64,000 nucleotides of DNA from Hydrogenophaga sp040372165 (GTDB lineage: Bacteria > Pseudomonadota > Gammaproteobacteria > Burkholderiales > Burkholderiaceae_C). The translations under genes were made by a program, and so were the position numbers. Under the pieces are notes generated by a model. It was not told the origin of the DNA and made no database searches. It was given only the letters and a program-made list of their open reading frames with translations. Location: contig NZ_BAABWG010000003.1 of assembly GCF_040372165.1 (NCBI RefSeq), forward strand, positions 558,001-622,000. Direction: 5' to 3'. Of the stretch, positions 17,568 to 26,500 are shown in pieces (the first letter of the stretch is position 1; every line of letters starts with the position of its first letter).

Positions 17568-18160
17568 TGCGCGCCTTTCGCCGCAGGGTAGGCCCCCATG
17601 ACACGCAGACGCTCAAGCGGAACCGACACCAGCATGTCCTCGCGGCCATTGGTGAAGGTCACGGTATCGAGTGCAATGGCCTTGATGCGCAGACCGCGCC
17701 GAACCGTGTCGCCGACCTTGCGCATGCGGCCGTCGACCATGGCGCTGGCGCTGTCACCATCGGCGACGACCACGCTGACCCGTGGCAGCGCCTGAGGACG
17801 GGGCTTGGGCAGATTGTCGAAGCCAGCCGTGGGCTCAAGCTCGGGCAGTGGCCCGGCAATGGCAAAGATGCTGCTGAACGGGCCTTCCAGGCTGCTGCCG
17901 GAAGCCTGCCAGTCGGCCAGCCCGCGCGCACCGCTGCTGCCCAGGGTGGCGCTGCGTTCGGCCGACGCCGTGAGCAAGGCCTGCAGGGCCTGCTTGACGT
18001 CTGCCTGATCGTTGAGCTGTTGCGGGCTGATCGGGCTCAGGCTGGTTTGCAGCGGCAGCATGGAACGGCCAGGCTTGCTGATACCTTGTGCAATCCCGAT
18101 CAGTGCCAGCACGAGCAGGACCGTGGCTGCGGCGCTGAGGGTCAAAGCGACGTATTTCAT
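17564..18160 (-). CDS. GspC/PilP/MshK-like periplasmic-facing protein
   Basis: 198 residues. An N-terminal membrane anchor (LTLSAAATVLLVLALIGIA) is followed by a variable linker and a small C-terminal beta domain, 'VSVVVADGDSASAMVDGRMRKVG..VRRGLRIKAIALDTVTFTNG', resembling the homology region of GspC, PilP and MshK, which touches the secretin N-domains. The C-terminus VSVPLERLRVMG fits the last strand. Overall similarity is weak, so the assignment rests on layout and on its place between the GspL-like and secretin genes. It follows the GspL-like gene after 39 bases, the largest gap in the middle of the operon. Confidence 0.65.
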   Translation of the reverse strand: MKYVALTLSAAATVLLVLALIGIAQGISKPGRSMLPLQTSLSPISPQQLNDQADVKQALQALLTASAERSATLGSSGARGLADWQASGSSLEGPFSSIFAIAGPLPELEPTAGFDNLPKPRPQALPRVSVVVADGDSASAMVDGRMRKVGDTVRRGLRIKAIALDTVTFTNGREDMLVSVPLERLRVMGAYPAAKGAQ

Positions 18161-18199
18161 GAAAACGTGTGCTCCTCGGAAGACAGCGGGACCAATCGG

Positions 18200-19507
18200 T
18201 CAGCTGCCTTGTTGTCCGTTCGCAGGAAGGGGTTGAAGAATGTAGGCAAATGCGCCGATCGAGCTGTCGTTCGGTGCGATCGACTCTGCCGACCAGCCGT
18301 GGGAGCGAAGCGCGCCCAAGAAGCGGCTGAGCTCCTGATTGGAGCCACCGGCGACCACGCCATCGACGCGGAACTGCGGCTTGGACAAGTGGTTGGCCTT
18401 GAACAGCTGAAGGCGCTGGATGCGGATGGACCGGCCAGCGGCCTGGCGCACAGAACCGAGCATGCGAACCGGGTCGTAGATGGCGGCATAGCCCAGCTGC
18501 CGGGCGAACTCGACAGGCTGGTTGTCGAGGCTGGCGTTGGCGTTGAGCGATGCCGCGCGGTTCGCGCGTTCACGCAGTTGTTCTATCTCGCCCTGCAGGC
18601 TTTGCGCTGCCTGTCGCTCGCTGGAAATGGATTGCTGTGACAGCATGGCAAATCCGGCCAGACCCAGCGCCACCACCCCGATGGTTGCGGCCAGCGGCAC
18701 CACATAGCGCTCACTCAGCCAGGCCAGTCGGGCCGGCGTGGACGCTGCCAATGCCTGGGTCTTGATGTTCTCAAGCAGAGAAGGCAGCGCGCTCGAGACG
18801 GTGTTGCCGGCGGTGTTGCGCAAGCTCTCATGCGGCAGCAGGCGGGCATTGAGGTCTCCCCCCTGGGACTTGTCACCCAGGCCGAGCAGCGTGCGCTCGC
18901 GATCGAGCGAATCGGTTAGGGCGCAGCCCCACCGGAACCCGATGGCGTTGCCTTTCCACCCGGCTGCCTTCAGTTGCGAGATCAGGTTGCGCAACTGGGC
19001 CTGCAGGTCGTGCTCGTCCTGACCCAGCGCCATCGCATTGGCGTACAGCATGCGGCCTTCGTCGCGCGTGAATGCATGGAGCTGCCCACCGACGCGCAGC
19101 ACTTGCACATGCTCTGGCAGGGTGTTGCTGTCCAGCAAGGCAGCCACCGGTACGACCAGACAGTGGTCCTCCTGGCGGCCCGACCAGGCTTCGATCTCCT
19201 GCCACTGGTCCAGAGGAACCGCGGTATAGAACGTCTGGGTGCTGTCGGCGAGCTTTTCCTGCGCGTGCACGAACACTTGCAGCGGCCCTTCGACAGAGCC
19301 TTCGTCTCGAACCGATTTCTCGATCAGCGCTGAAGCGTACTCGGCTTTGCCCTGGCTGGGTTGCACGCCCGTCTGGGAGTCGGCAAAGTCCACCACGGCC
19401 ATGGCCGTGCCGCGGGTCTCGCTCCAGGGCTCTACCGGCCGGCACTGGCCGTTGCTCAGGTCAAACCAGCCCTGGGCAGTGATCAGGAAAATTTGGTCAG
19501 GCTTCAT
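18200..19507 (-). CDS. PilM-PilN/GspL/MshI-like inner-membrane assembly protein
   Basis: 435 residues. A cytoplasmic N-terminal region (about 1-270) is followed by a transmembrane helix (PLAATIGVVALGLAGFAML, near 275-293), a short coiled coil (SERQAAQSLQGEIEQLRERA) and a periplasmic domain of about 110 residues with a ferredoxin-like feel (RSIRIQRLQLFKAN, FRVDGVVAGGSNQELSRFL). This is the layout of GspL or of fused PilM and PilN; MshI is the equivalent in MSHA systems. The first 200 residues are diverged from actin-like PilM, so the call is by architecture and neighbourhood. It overlaps the PilO-like gene by 4 bases. Confidence 0.7.
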   Translation of the reverse strand: MKPDQIFLITAQGWFDLSNGQCRPVEPWSETRGTAMAVVDFADSQTGVQPSQGKAEYASALIEKSVRDEGSVEGPLQVFVHAQEKLADSTQTFYTAVPLDQWQEIEAWSGRQEDHCLVVPVAALLDSNTLPEHVQVLRVGGQLHAFTRDEGRMLYANAMALGQDEHDLQAQLRNLISQLKAAGWKGNAIGFRWGCALTDSLDRERTLLGLGDKSQGGDLNARLLPHESLRNTAGNTVSSALPSLLENIKTQALAASTPARLAWLSERYVVPLAATIGVVALGLAGFAMLSQQSISSERQAAQSLQGEIEQLRERANRAASLNANASLDNQPVEFARQLGYAAIYDPVRMLGSVRQAAGRSIRIQRLQLFKANHLSKPQFRVDGVVAGGSNQELSRFLGALRSHGWSAESIAPNDSSIGAFAYILQPLPANGQQGS

Positions 19508-19983
19508 CGGCTCACCATGGGGAAATACACGACGCCGGTCATCTCAAGGCTGAATCCGCGATCGTCTTTCTGTGCGGGAGAGAACAGCCCGGCCGTGGGG
19601 GTGATGACCGCCACGTCGAAATGATCGGCAGCAAACCACTGGTAGGCGCTGACGCCGATTTGCTGTTGCAGCAAGGCTTCAGCTTCGGCGCGAGGCACGA
19701 TGGAGGCCGGACGCTGCACCTTGCGGTTGGTCCAGCTGGCCGGGTCGAACCCGGATTGCTCCACCATCTGGGCAATCTTGGCTTGCTCCTGCGCGTAACG
19801 CTCGTGCTGTTCCACGGTTGGCATCAGGGCACGCAAATTGGAAAGCTCGGAACGCGCAGCCGCATGGCTGGCCCGAGCATTCTTGAGCTGAGTGACCGAG
19901 TGAAAGGCGTACCAGGAGGCCACCACCATGCAGGCAGTGGCCACGCCCAGCATCACCAGTCGGTTGCGGCGGGCGCTGTTCAT
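19504..19983 (-). CDS. PilO/GspM/MshJ-like inner-membrane protein
   Basis: 159 residues. One N-terminal transmembrane helix (LVMLGVATACMVVASWYAF), a coiled-coil stretch (about 28-75; QLKNARASHAAARSELSNL) and a small C-terminal domain (about 85-159) match the PilO/GspM/MshJ layout. Such proteins dimerise with the PilN/GspL-type partner, here encoded next with a 4-base overlap. The start follows the stop of the upstream pilin gene by one base. Sequence identity to named families is low; the call depends on architecture and gene order. Confidence 0.7.
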   Translation of the reverse strand: MNSARRNRLVMLGVATACMVVASWYAFHSVTQLKNARASHAAARSELSNLRALMPTVEQHERYAQEQAKIAQMVEQSGFDPASWTNRKVQRPASIVPRAEAEALLQQQIGVSAYQWFAADHFDVAVITPTAGLFSPAQKDDRGFSLEMTGVVYFPMVSR

Positions 19984-20880
19984 TTACTGGTCCATCACCC
20001 AATGGGCGGTCAGCAGGGTCACGCGGTCTTCGTCGTACTGACGGCCGGTGGCGGTGGCGCCGTTGGGGTTGTCAGCACCGATGGCGGTCGCGTCGTTGCC
20101 GCTCTGACCATTTCCGCCAATGTTGCTGGCGATGGTGTTGTTCGCTTCCCATGCGGTGCCGGGGCCGTTGGCGTCCGTCACCTGTGTGTGGGCGGCGCGG
20201 TCCTGGATGCGGAAGCGCCCCTCGCGGGAGTCGGCCTTGCCATCGACCACCTGGTCCAGGTAGCGTGCCAGGTCGGGTGTCAGGCCGCGGACCACCATCA
20301 CATTGCCAGCGCCGCTGGTGGTGCCAGCAGGGTTCCACTGGAAGCACACCTGGATTTCGGTCGAGTTGCCGTTGGTGTCCTGGTAGACGTAGCGGTCCTC
20401 ATGGCCCTCACCACGTCCGGGCGGCATGCGCACGCCATGGCGGGTCATCAGGTCGCGCAGTCCCTGGTTGGCCAGCTGCGCATCACCACCACCGGTCTGA
20501 CCGGCGGCATAGCCCTGGCCCGAGCAGATCTTGAACCCGGTGTTGTTGAAGTTCTCCGGAATGCCAGCCACCGCCTGGCCACCGGCTCGCTGGCAGGACG
20601 CCGCGCCACCGATGGAGGTCTCCAGGCCGTTGACCATGAAGGTCGGCGCCTGCTGGCAGTCGCCCACCACCGTACCCGTGCGCTGGTAGTACTGGTCGTA
20701 AGCCATCTTCCACTGGTCGAGGAACTTGTTGGAGATCTTGGTGTACTCGGCGTTTCGCTGGACATCCTTGCCGATGGCGATCGCGCCGATGATCAGGCCG
20801 ATCACGGCCAGCACCAGAGTCAGTTCAATCAGGGTGAAGCCGGCCTGGCTGGCGCGGCGCAGTTGGGTGGTCTTTTTCAT
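19984..20880 (-). CDS. Major-pilin-like type IV prepilin, class A (second gene of operon)
   Basis: 298 residues from the ATG at 20880 (leader MKKTTQLRRASQAG); an in-frame ATG at 20889 would add three residues. The cleavage site G|FTLIE is followed by LTLVLAVIGLIIGAIAIG and the block KDVQRNAEYTKISNKFLDQW, nearly identical to the upstream pilin. Downstream are VYQDTNGNSTEIQVCFQW and LTPDLARYLDQVVDGKAD..EGRFR. Cys residues around the middle (for example VGDCQQAP and ICSGQGYA) suggest disulfides not shared with the partner. With its neighbour it is the likely fibre subunit. At about 300 residues it is larger than ordinary MshA (about 170-180 residues in Vibrio). Confidence 0.88.
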   Translation of the reverse strand: MKKTTQLRRASQAGFTLIELTLVLAVIGLIIGAIAIGKDVQRNAEYTKISNKFLDQWKMAYDQYYQRTGTVVGDCQQAPTFMVNGLETSIGGAASCQRAGGQAVAGIPENFNNTGFKICSGQGYAAGQTGGGDAQLANQGLRDLMTRHGVRMPPGRGEGHEDRYVYQDTNGNSTEIQVCFQWNPAGTTSGAGNVMVVRGLTPDLARYLDQVVDGKADSREGRFRIQDRAAHTQVTDANGPGTAWEANNTIASNIGGNGQSGNDATAIGADNPNGATATGRQYDEDRVTLLTAHWVMDQ

Positions 20881-20914
20881 GTCTTCCATTCCAAAAAGGG
20901 CGCTGATACAGGCC

Positions 20915-21727
20915 TTACTGGTTCATCTTGTAGATGGCGACAACAGTGGCGACCTGCTGCTCGTCGAGCTGCAGGTTGTCGCCCGCGGCACCGGCACCGC
21001 CGTTAATGGAGTCGTCGTTCGTTCGGTTCCACTGCACGCCGGGGCCGTTGGCCACGCCATTGCCGATGCCTTGCAGGCGGAAGCGGCCTTCCTGCGCGTC
21101 GGGCTTGCCGTCGACCATCTGGTCCAGCATGCGGGCCAGGTCAGGCGTCAGGCCGGAGAGGATCATCACGTTGCCCGAACCGTCTGCAGCACCGGGGTTG
21201 TTCCACTGGAAGCACACCTGCACTTCTTGCGGGTTGCCGTTGGAGTCGAGGTAGACGTAGCGGTCTTCAAAACCTTCGGCACGGCCTGGGGGCATGCGCA
21301 CACCGGCCTGGGTCATTTGCGTGCGCAGGTTGATGGCGGCGGCACCGCGAGCGGCCATGCCGAGGCCATCGGCTTTGTCGCACACGCGGCTGGGGCCGAC
21401 GACGCCAGTCATGTTGCCGCCGGAAATAAGGCCACCTGCCGGCACAGCGTAGGCCGCGCCATTGACCATCAACCGGGGAGCGACCTGGTTGTCACCCACC
21501 ACCACGCCGGTGCGCTGGTAGTACTGGTTGTACGACTGCTCCCATTGATCAACGAACTTGTTCTTGATCTTGGTGTACTCGGCGTTTCGCTGGACATCCT
21601 TGCCGATGGCCATGGCGCCGATGATCAGACCGATCACTGCCAACACCACGGACAGCTCCACCAGCGTGAAGCCCGATTGCCGTTGCCGGCCCTTGCCTGC
21701 CGCTGCGCGGCCCAATCCTCGTTCCAT
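20915..21727 (-). CDS. Major-pilin-like type IV prepilin, class A (first gene of operon)
   Basis: 270 residues. The ATG at 21727 has AGGAAG and GAGAGG upstream; a GTG at 21739 gives an alternative. The leader MERGLGRAAAGKGRQRQSG is rich in Arg/Lys, the cleavage site is G|FTLVE and the helix is LSVVLAVIGLIIGAMAIG. It shares KDVQRNAEYTKIKNKFVDQW, the VYLDSNGNPQEVQVCFQW block and PDLARMLDQMVDGKPDAQEG with the next gene and, more weakly, with the last operon gene. It is the first gene of the 18.5-kb operon and is thus expected to be the most strongly expressed. It is probably the main fibre subunit. Confidence 0.9.
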   Translation of the reverse strand: MERGLGRAAAGKGRQRQSGFTLVELSVVLAVIGLIIGAMAIGKDVQRNAEYTKIKNKFVDQWEQSYNQYYQRTGVVVGDNQVAPRLMVNGAAYAVPAGGLISGGNMTGVVGPSRVCDKADGLGMAARGAAAINLRTQMTQAGVRMPPGRAEGFEDRYVYLDSNGNPQEVQVCFQWNNPGAADGSGNVMILSGLTPDLARMLDQMVDGKPDAQEGRFRLQGIGNGVANGPGVQWNRTNDDSINGGAGAAGDNLQLDEQQVATVVAIYKMNQ

Positions 21728-22298
21728 GTGACCTCTCACTTCCTCGTTGAATACGAATCAATACGTGCAAAAGGCACGAACGTTCGTGCAATTGCTTCCT
21801 GAACAGAAAAGGGACAGCCCGCGAGGTTGGTGTTCACCTCTTTGCGTACTGCCCCTCCCGCTTAGACGTCTCCTGAGATGTGAATCGCTCCATCTCTTTG
21901 TTACGTCAGTTACATCTTCTTACTACCAAACTGACCTTTTTGTACCCAAGGCCGTGAATAGCTTTGGTGAGAGCAAATGGTATCGCGTTGTTTTTGAAAC
22001 ACCAATACCCCTTTGTCGAAAACCGCGAAAAAATGCCTCAATACCAGTATTTACGCGGCCTCCGGGAGTATCAGCAAGTACTCCACCAGGCGCAGACCGT
22101 GAACTATTTGGCACAGCTCCCTGCCAGAAAAATCCGCAAGCCAACCTGTAACAACTTCTATTACGAAGCCCAGGCTGAAAACCGCAGCGTACCTTTCCGC
22201 CCGCAATTAGGTATGGATTGCGGCAGGGCTGAGTGTCAGTTCGGCGCCAACAAAATGCGGGAAACATTCACCCAAAAACTGTCCCGCAAAGAAAAATC
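21728..22298. other. Intergenic region between the divergent pilus and efflux operons
   Basis: This 571-base gap is clearly richer in A+T than its flanks and must hold the minus-strand promoter of the pilus operon. I found no convincing sigma-54 site: a TGGCAG/GTGCC pair near 22105-22125 has the wrong spacing. I also found no c-di-GMP riboswitch. A plus-strand frame is open through it (from about 21964) into the adaptor gene, but its codon use is poor and the adaptor has a much better start at 22351. Confidence 0.6.
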
Positions 22299-22327
22299 TT
22301 GTACCCCTGGGGGTATAAAGATATACT
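22299..22327 (+). promoter_or_regulatory. Sigma-70-type promoter of the efflux operon
   Basis: A -35 element TTGTAC (22299-22304) and a -10 element TATACT (22322-22327) are separated by exactly 17 bases, a near-consensus promoter. An AGGAG ribosome binding site follows at about 22340, 6-7 bases before the ATG at 22351, so the leader would be short. Confidence 0.75.
22302..22315. promoter_or_regulatory. CsoR/FrmR-family operator palindrome
   Basis: TACCCC-TG-GGGGTA is a perfect 6-base inverted repeat with a 2-base centre. G-tract palindromes flanked by A/T are the known targets of CsoR, RcnR and FrmR repressors. It overlaps the -35 element and the spacer of the promoter, so binding would block RNA polymerase. 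The only member of that repressor family in the window is the last gene of this same cluster (28519-28935). Confidence 0.8.
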
Positions 22328-22350
22328 GTGGCAGGTATAGGAGAAACATC

Positions 22351-23484
22351 ATGACCCAACGCCTTTCCTCCCCCGCAGTTCAGACAGCCGTCTCGCAGGC
22401 CCGCATGGCCGTGCTGGCAGCTTCAGCCATCTCCGCGCTGTGGCTGGTCACGACCCATGCACATGCCCAGACCGCCGATGCCAGCGCAGCCGTCCCGGCC
22501 GTCAATGTGATGTCCGTCGGGGGCCAGGATGTGGGCGCAGCCTTCAGCATTGACGGCGCCCTGCAGGCGGTTCAGCAGACCGTGGTATCTGCTCAGGCCA
22601 GTGGCCGGGTCACAGAGCTGAAAGTCAAAGCCGGAGACAAGGTCAAGACAGGCCAGCTGCTGGCCACCATCGACGACCGCACCACCCGCGCAGGCATGGC
22701 CCAGGCCACAGCCGGCGTCGCACAGGCACAGGCCAACTACGCCAATGCCAAAGCCAGCCACGACCGCACCAAAGAGCTCAAATCTCAGGGATTCGTCGCT
22801 CAGGCAGCGCTGGACTCAGCCGTGGCACAGCTGCGCGCTGCAGAGGCGGGTCTGCAAGCCGCACGAGCGGGTCAGACCCAGTCGGGCCTGGCACAAGGTT
22901 TCACGCAGGTCACCGCACCATACGACGGCTGGGTACTGCAGACCCACATCGAAGCCGGCACCCTCGCCATGCCAGGCACCCCGTTGGTCACGGTCTATGC
23001 GCCTGAGCCGATGCGCGCCGTTGTTCATGTGCCCGCTTCCCAGCAAGCGGCTGCCGAAAGTGCCACCCGCATTGAAGTGAAGCTCCCAGGGGCAGAGGCC
23101 AAGTGGGTGAAGCCCGCCAGCGTGAGCAGCGTGCCCGCAGCCGACCCGGTCTCCCAGACCCTGGAGTGGCGCCTGAACCTCGCGGCAGACGATGCCACCG
23201 GGCAAGTCCCCGGCCGTCAGGTACAGGTCCGTTTCATCGGCGGACCCGCCAAGCGAATGGTCGTGCCTGCCGCCGCCGTCGTTCATCGTGGCGAGCTCAC
23301 GGCTGTGTATGCCGTGGTTCAGCGCGGCGACCAGAAAGCCTTTGCTCTGCGCACCGTCCGCCTTGGCGCCGAGCACGATGGTGAGATGGTGGAAGTGCTG
23401 GCCGGTCTCAAAGCCGGTGATGAAGTCGCGCTGGACCCCGTCCGCGCCGGCCTCAGCGGCGCTAAACCCGCAGGCCGGAACTGA
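22351..23484 (+). CDS. RND efflux periplasmic adaptor (HlyD/AcrA family)
   Basis: 377 residues. A signal peptide at the N-terminus (hydrophobic core MAVLAASAISALWLVTTHAHA|Q) is followed by biotinyl-lipoyl halves (VVSAQASGRVTELKVKAGDKV...GQLLATID near residues 75-110; VTAPYDGWVLQTHIEAG near 185), a short helical hairpin between them, and a C-terminal beta barrel and membrane-proximal domain (RMVVPAAAVVHRG, VRLGAEHDGEMVEVLAGLKAGD). It should link the RND pump encoded next to an outer-membrane channel, but no channel gene is in this cluster. The ATG at 22351 has an AGGAG site; the frame extends upstream without coding character. Confidence 0.92.
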   Translation: MTQRLSSPAVQTAVSQARMAVLAASAISALWLVTTHAHAQTADASAAVPAVNVMSVGGQDVGAAFSIDGALQAVQQTVVSAQASGRVTELKVKAGDKVKTGQLLATIDDRTTRAGMAQATAGVAQAQANYANAKASHDRTKELKSQGFVAQAALDSAVAQLRAAEAGLQAARAGQTQSGLAQGFTQVTAPYDGWVLQTHIEAGTLAMPGTPLVTVYAPEPMRAVVHVPASQQAAAESATRIEVKLPGAEAKWVKPASVSSVPAADPVSQTLEWRLNLAADDATGQVPGRQVQVRFIGGPAKRMVVPAAAVVHRGELTAVYAVVQRGDQKAFALRTVRLGAEHDGEMVEVLAGLKAGDEVALDPVRAGLSGAKPAGRN

Positions 23485-23571
23485 CCCGTCTTGCAACCCT
23501 GACCCGGACAGCACTGCACGAACAACACTGACAAAGCAAACCGCGCAAGCAACACCAGCCCAGAGGACGCC

Positions 23572-26500
23572 ATGAGCGAGAACCACACCCATCCAGTCGA
23601 TGCCACCGCAGGAGCCGAAGAAAAACTCGGCTTCTCGGGCGCCATCGCCCGCATGTTCCAGGGCAACGCCATCACTCCGTTGCTGGCATTGGTGGCCATG
23701 CTGCTTGGCCTGTTCGCCGTCCTGGTGACGCCGCGAGAGGAAGAGCCGCAGATCAACGTCACCATGGCCAACGTCATCATTCCCTTCCCGGGCGCCTCCA
23801 GCGCCGACGTGGAAAGCATGGTGGCCTTGCCTGCAGAGCACGTGCTGTCACAAATCCAGGGCATCGAGCACACTTACTCAGTGGCCCGCCCGGGCGTGGC
23901 CGTCCTCACGGTTCAGTTCAAGGTCGGCGTGCCGCGCACCGAAGCACTGGTCCGACTGTACGACGTGCTCAACGCCAACCAGGACTGGTTGCCTGACGGC
24001 CTGGGCGTGCTCACCCCCATCGTCAAACCCAAAGGCATTGACGATGTGCCGGTGCTCGCCGCCACACTGTGGACCAAGGATGCCACCAGCGCGGCAACCC
24101 TGGAGCGCGTGGCCCATTCAGTCGAGAGCGAACTCAAACGCGTGCCCGGCACCCGCGAAGTCGAAACCATTGGCGGACCTGGCCGCGCCGTTCACGTGTG
24201 GCTTGATCCCGCCCGCCTGCGCGAGCGCAATATCAGTGTGCAAGCGCTCTATGGCGCCATCAACGCTGCCAACCAGGCCCTGCCATCCGGCAAAGTCATC
24301 AACCCGTCCCCGGCTGCGGACGAGCCTGCCATGCTCACCGTGGAGACTGGGGAGTTCATGCGCAGTGCCGAAGACGTCGGCCAGATTGTGGTGGGCGTCA
24401 GCAATGGCCATCCCATCTACCTGAGCGAAGTCGCCAGGGTCGAAGTCGGTGCACAGCAGCCTGCACGCTATGTCTGGTACACGCCAGGCGCTGCCGACGC
24501 CGACCATGCCGAGCAGCAGGGCCAGAACCACCCGGCTGTCACCATCACCGTCACCAAAAAGCCCGGCGAGAACGCGGTCGACGTGGCCGAAGGCGCGCGC
24601 CTGCGCCTGGAGCAGCTGCACAACACCGTCATTCCCGCCGACGTGCAGGTCTCCATCACGCGGGACTACGGCGACACCGCTGCCGCCAAGGCCAACAAGC
24701 TCATCCAGAAGCTCATCTTCGCCACCGGTAGCGTGATCATTCTGGTGGGCCTGGCCCTGGGCCGTCGTGAAGCCGTCATCGTCGGTGCCGCCGTGATCCT
24801 CACGCTCACTGCCACGCTGTTCGCATCATGGGCGTGGGGCTTCACGCTCAACCGCGTGTCCCTGTTCGCCCTGATCTTCTCCATCGGCATTCTGGTGGAC
24901 GACGCCATCGTGGTGGTGGAGAACATCCACCGTCACCGCCAGCTCACACCGGGCGAGCCGCTGTCCGTCATCATCCCTCGCGCCGTGGACGAAGTGGGTG
25001 GCCCCACCATCCTCGCTACCTTCACCGTGATCGCAGCCTTGCTGCCCATGGCGTTCGTCAGCGGCCTGATGGGCCCTTACATGAGCCCGATCCCGATCAA
25101 CGCCTCCATGGGCATGGCCATCTCTCTGGCCATCGCTTTCACGGTCACGCCCTGGCTGGCCCTCAAGCTCACCAAGACCGACGGCCACGCCGATCACGGC
25201 CCGTCCAGGCTCACCTCGGTACTGCAAACCACCTTCACGCGCATCCTCACGCCTTTCCTGGAAAGCGCTCGCAAACGCTGGCTGCTGCTGTTTGGCATCC
25301 TGGCGGCGCTCGTGCTGTCCGTGGGTCTGGCCCTGGTGCAGTGGGTGGTGCTGAAAATGCTGCCCTTCGACAACAAGAGCGAATACCAGGTCGTCATTGA
25401 CATGCCCGCCGGCACGCCGCTGGAAGACACGGCTGCCACGCTGCAAGACCTGACCGCATGGCTGTCGGCGCAGCCTGAAGTGGCCAACATCCAGGGCTAT
25501 GCCGGCACCGCCAGCCCCATCACCTTCAACGGCCTGGTGCGCCAGTACTATCTTCGCGCCGATGCCGAGCAGGGGGATCTGCAGATCAATCTGGTGGACT
25601 CGCATCACCGCAGCGAAAAGAGCCACGCCATTGCCCAGCGTCACCGCCCGGCACTGGAAGAGATTGCGGCACGCCATGGCGCCAACATCAAAGTCGTGGA
25701 AGTGCCTCCGGGCCCGCCCGTGATGTCGCCCATCGTGGCCGAAGTCTATGGCCCGGATCTGGCCGGTCGCTCCGAGCTGGCCCAGCGCATTGCGAAGGCC
25801 TTTGCCGGCACGCCGGACATCGTGGGCGTGGACACCACGGTGGAAGAGAACGCACCCAAAGTGTTCTTGCGCCTGCAACGCCAGCGCGCTGAATCGCTGG
25901 GCATCCCGACGCAGGTGGTGGCGCAAACCGTCTACACCGCGCTGTCCGGATCTGATGCCGCCTACCTGCACGACGGCCATTCGCGCTACCCTGTGCCGGT
26001 GAAGCTGCGCCTGCCGCTGGACCGGCAGGTCGGTCTCGAAGGCTTGCTCGCCATGCCGGTGCAGGCTGCCAACGGCACCATGGTGCCGCTGTCCGAGCTG
26101 GTCACGGTGGAGCAGGGCGTGATCGACCAGCCCCGCTACACCAAAGACCTGATGCCCGTCTCCTATGTGTTTGGCGACATGGCCGGTGAGCTCGATTCGC
26201 CCTTGTACGGCCTGTTCGGCATCCGCGGTGGGCTCAAGGAGGCTGCCCTGCCCAACGCTGGAGAACTGGGTGAGTACTGGATCAATCAGCCATCCGACCC
26301 CTACCGCGAATACGCCATCAAATGGGACGGCGAATGGCAGATCACCTATGAAACCTTCCGCGACATGGGCGCTGCCTATGGCGTGGGCCTCATCCTGATC
26401 TACCTGCTGGTGGTGGCACAGTTCCGCAGCTACCTCACGCCGCTGATCATCATGGCGCCCATCCCGCTGACCATCATCGGCGTGATGCCCGGTCATGCAT

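Noticed and set aside
22100..22130. Possible sigma-54 promoter for the pilus operon
   Set aside because: On the minus strand GG and GC are separated by 11 rather than 10 bases and the flanks do not fit.
21964..22350. Upstream open extension of the adaptor gene
   Set aside because: It would run across the promoter and operator, and the ATG at 22351 has a strong site and a proper signal peptide.
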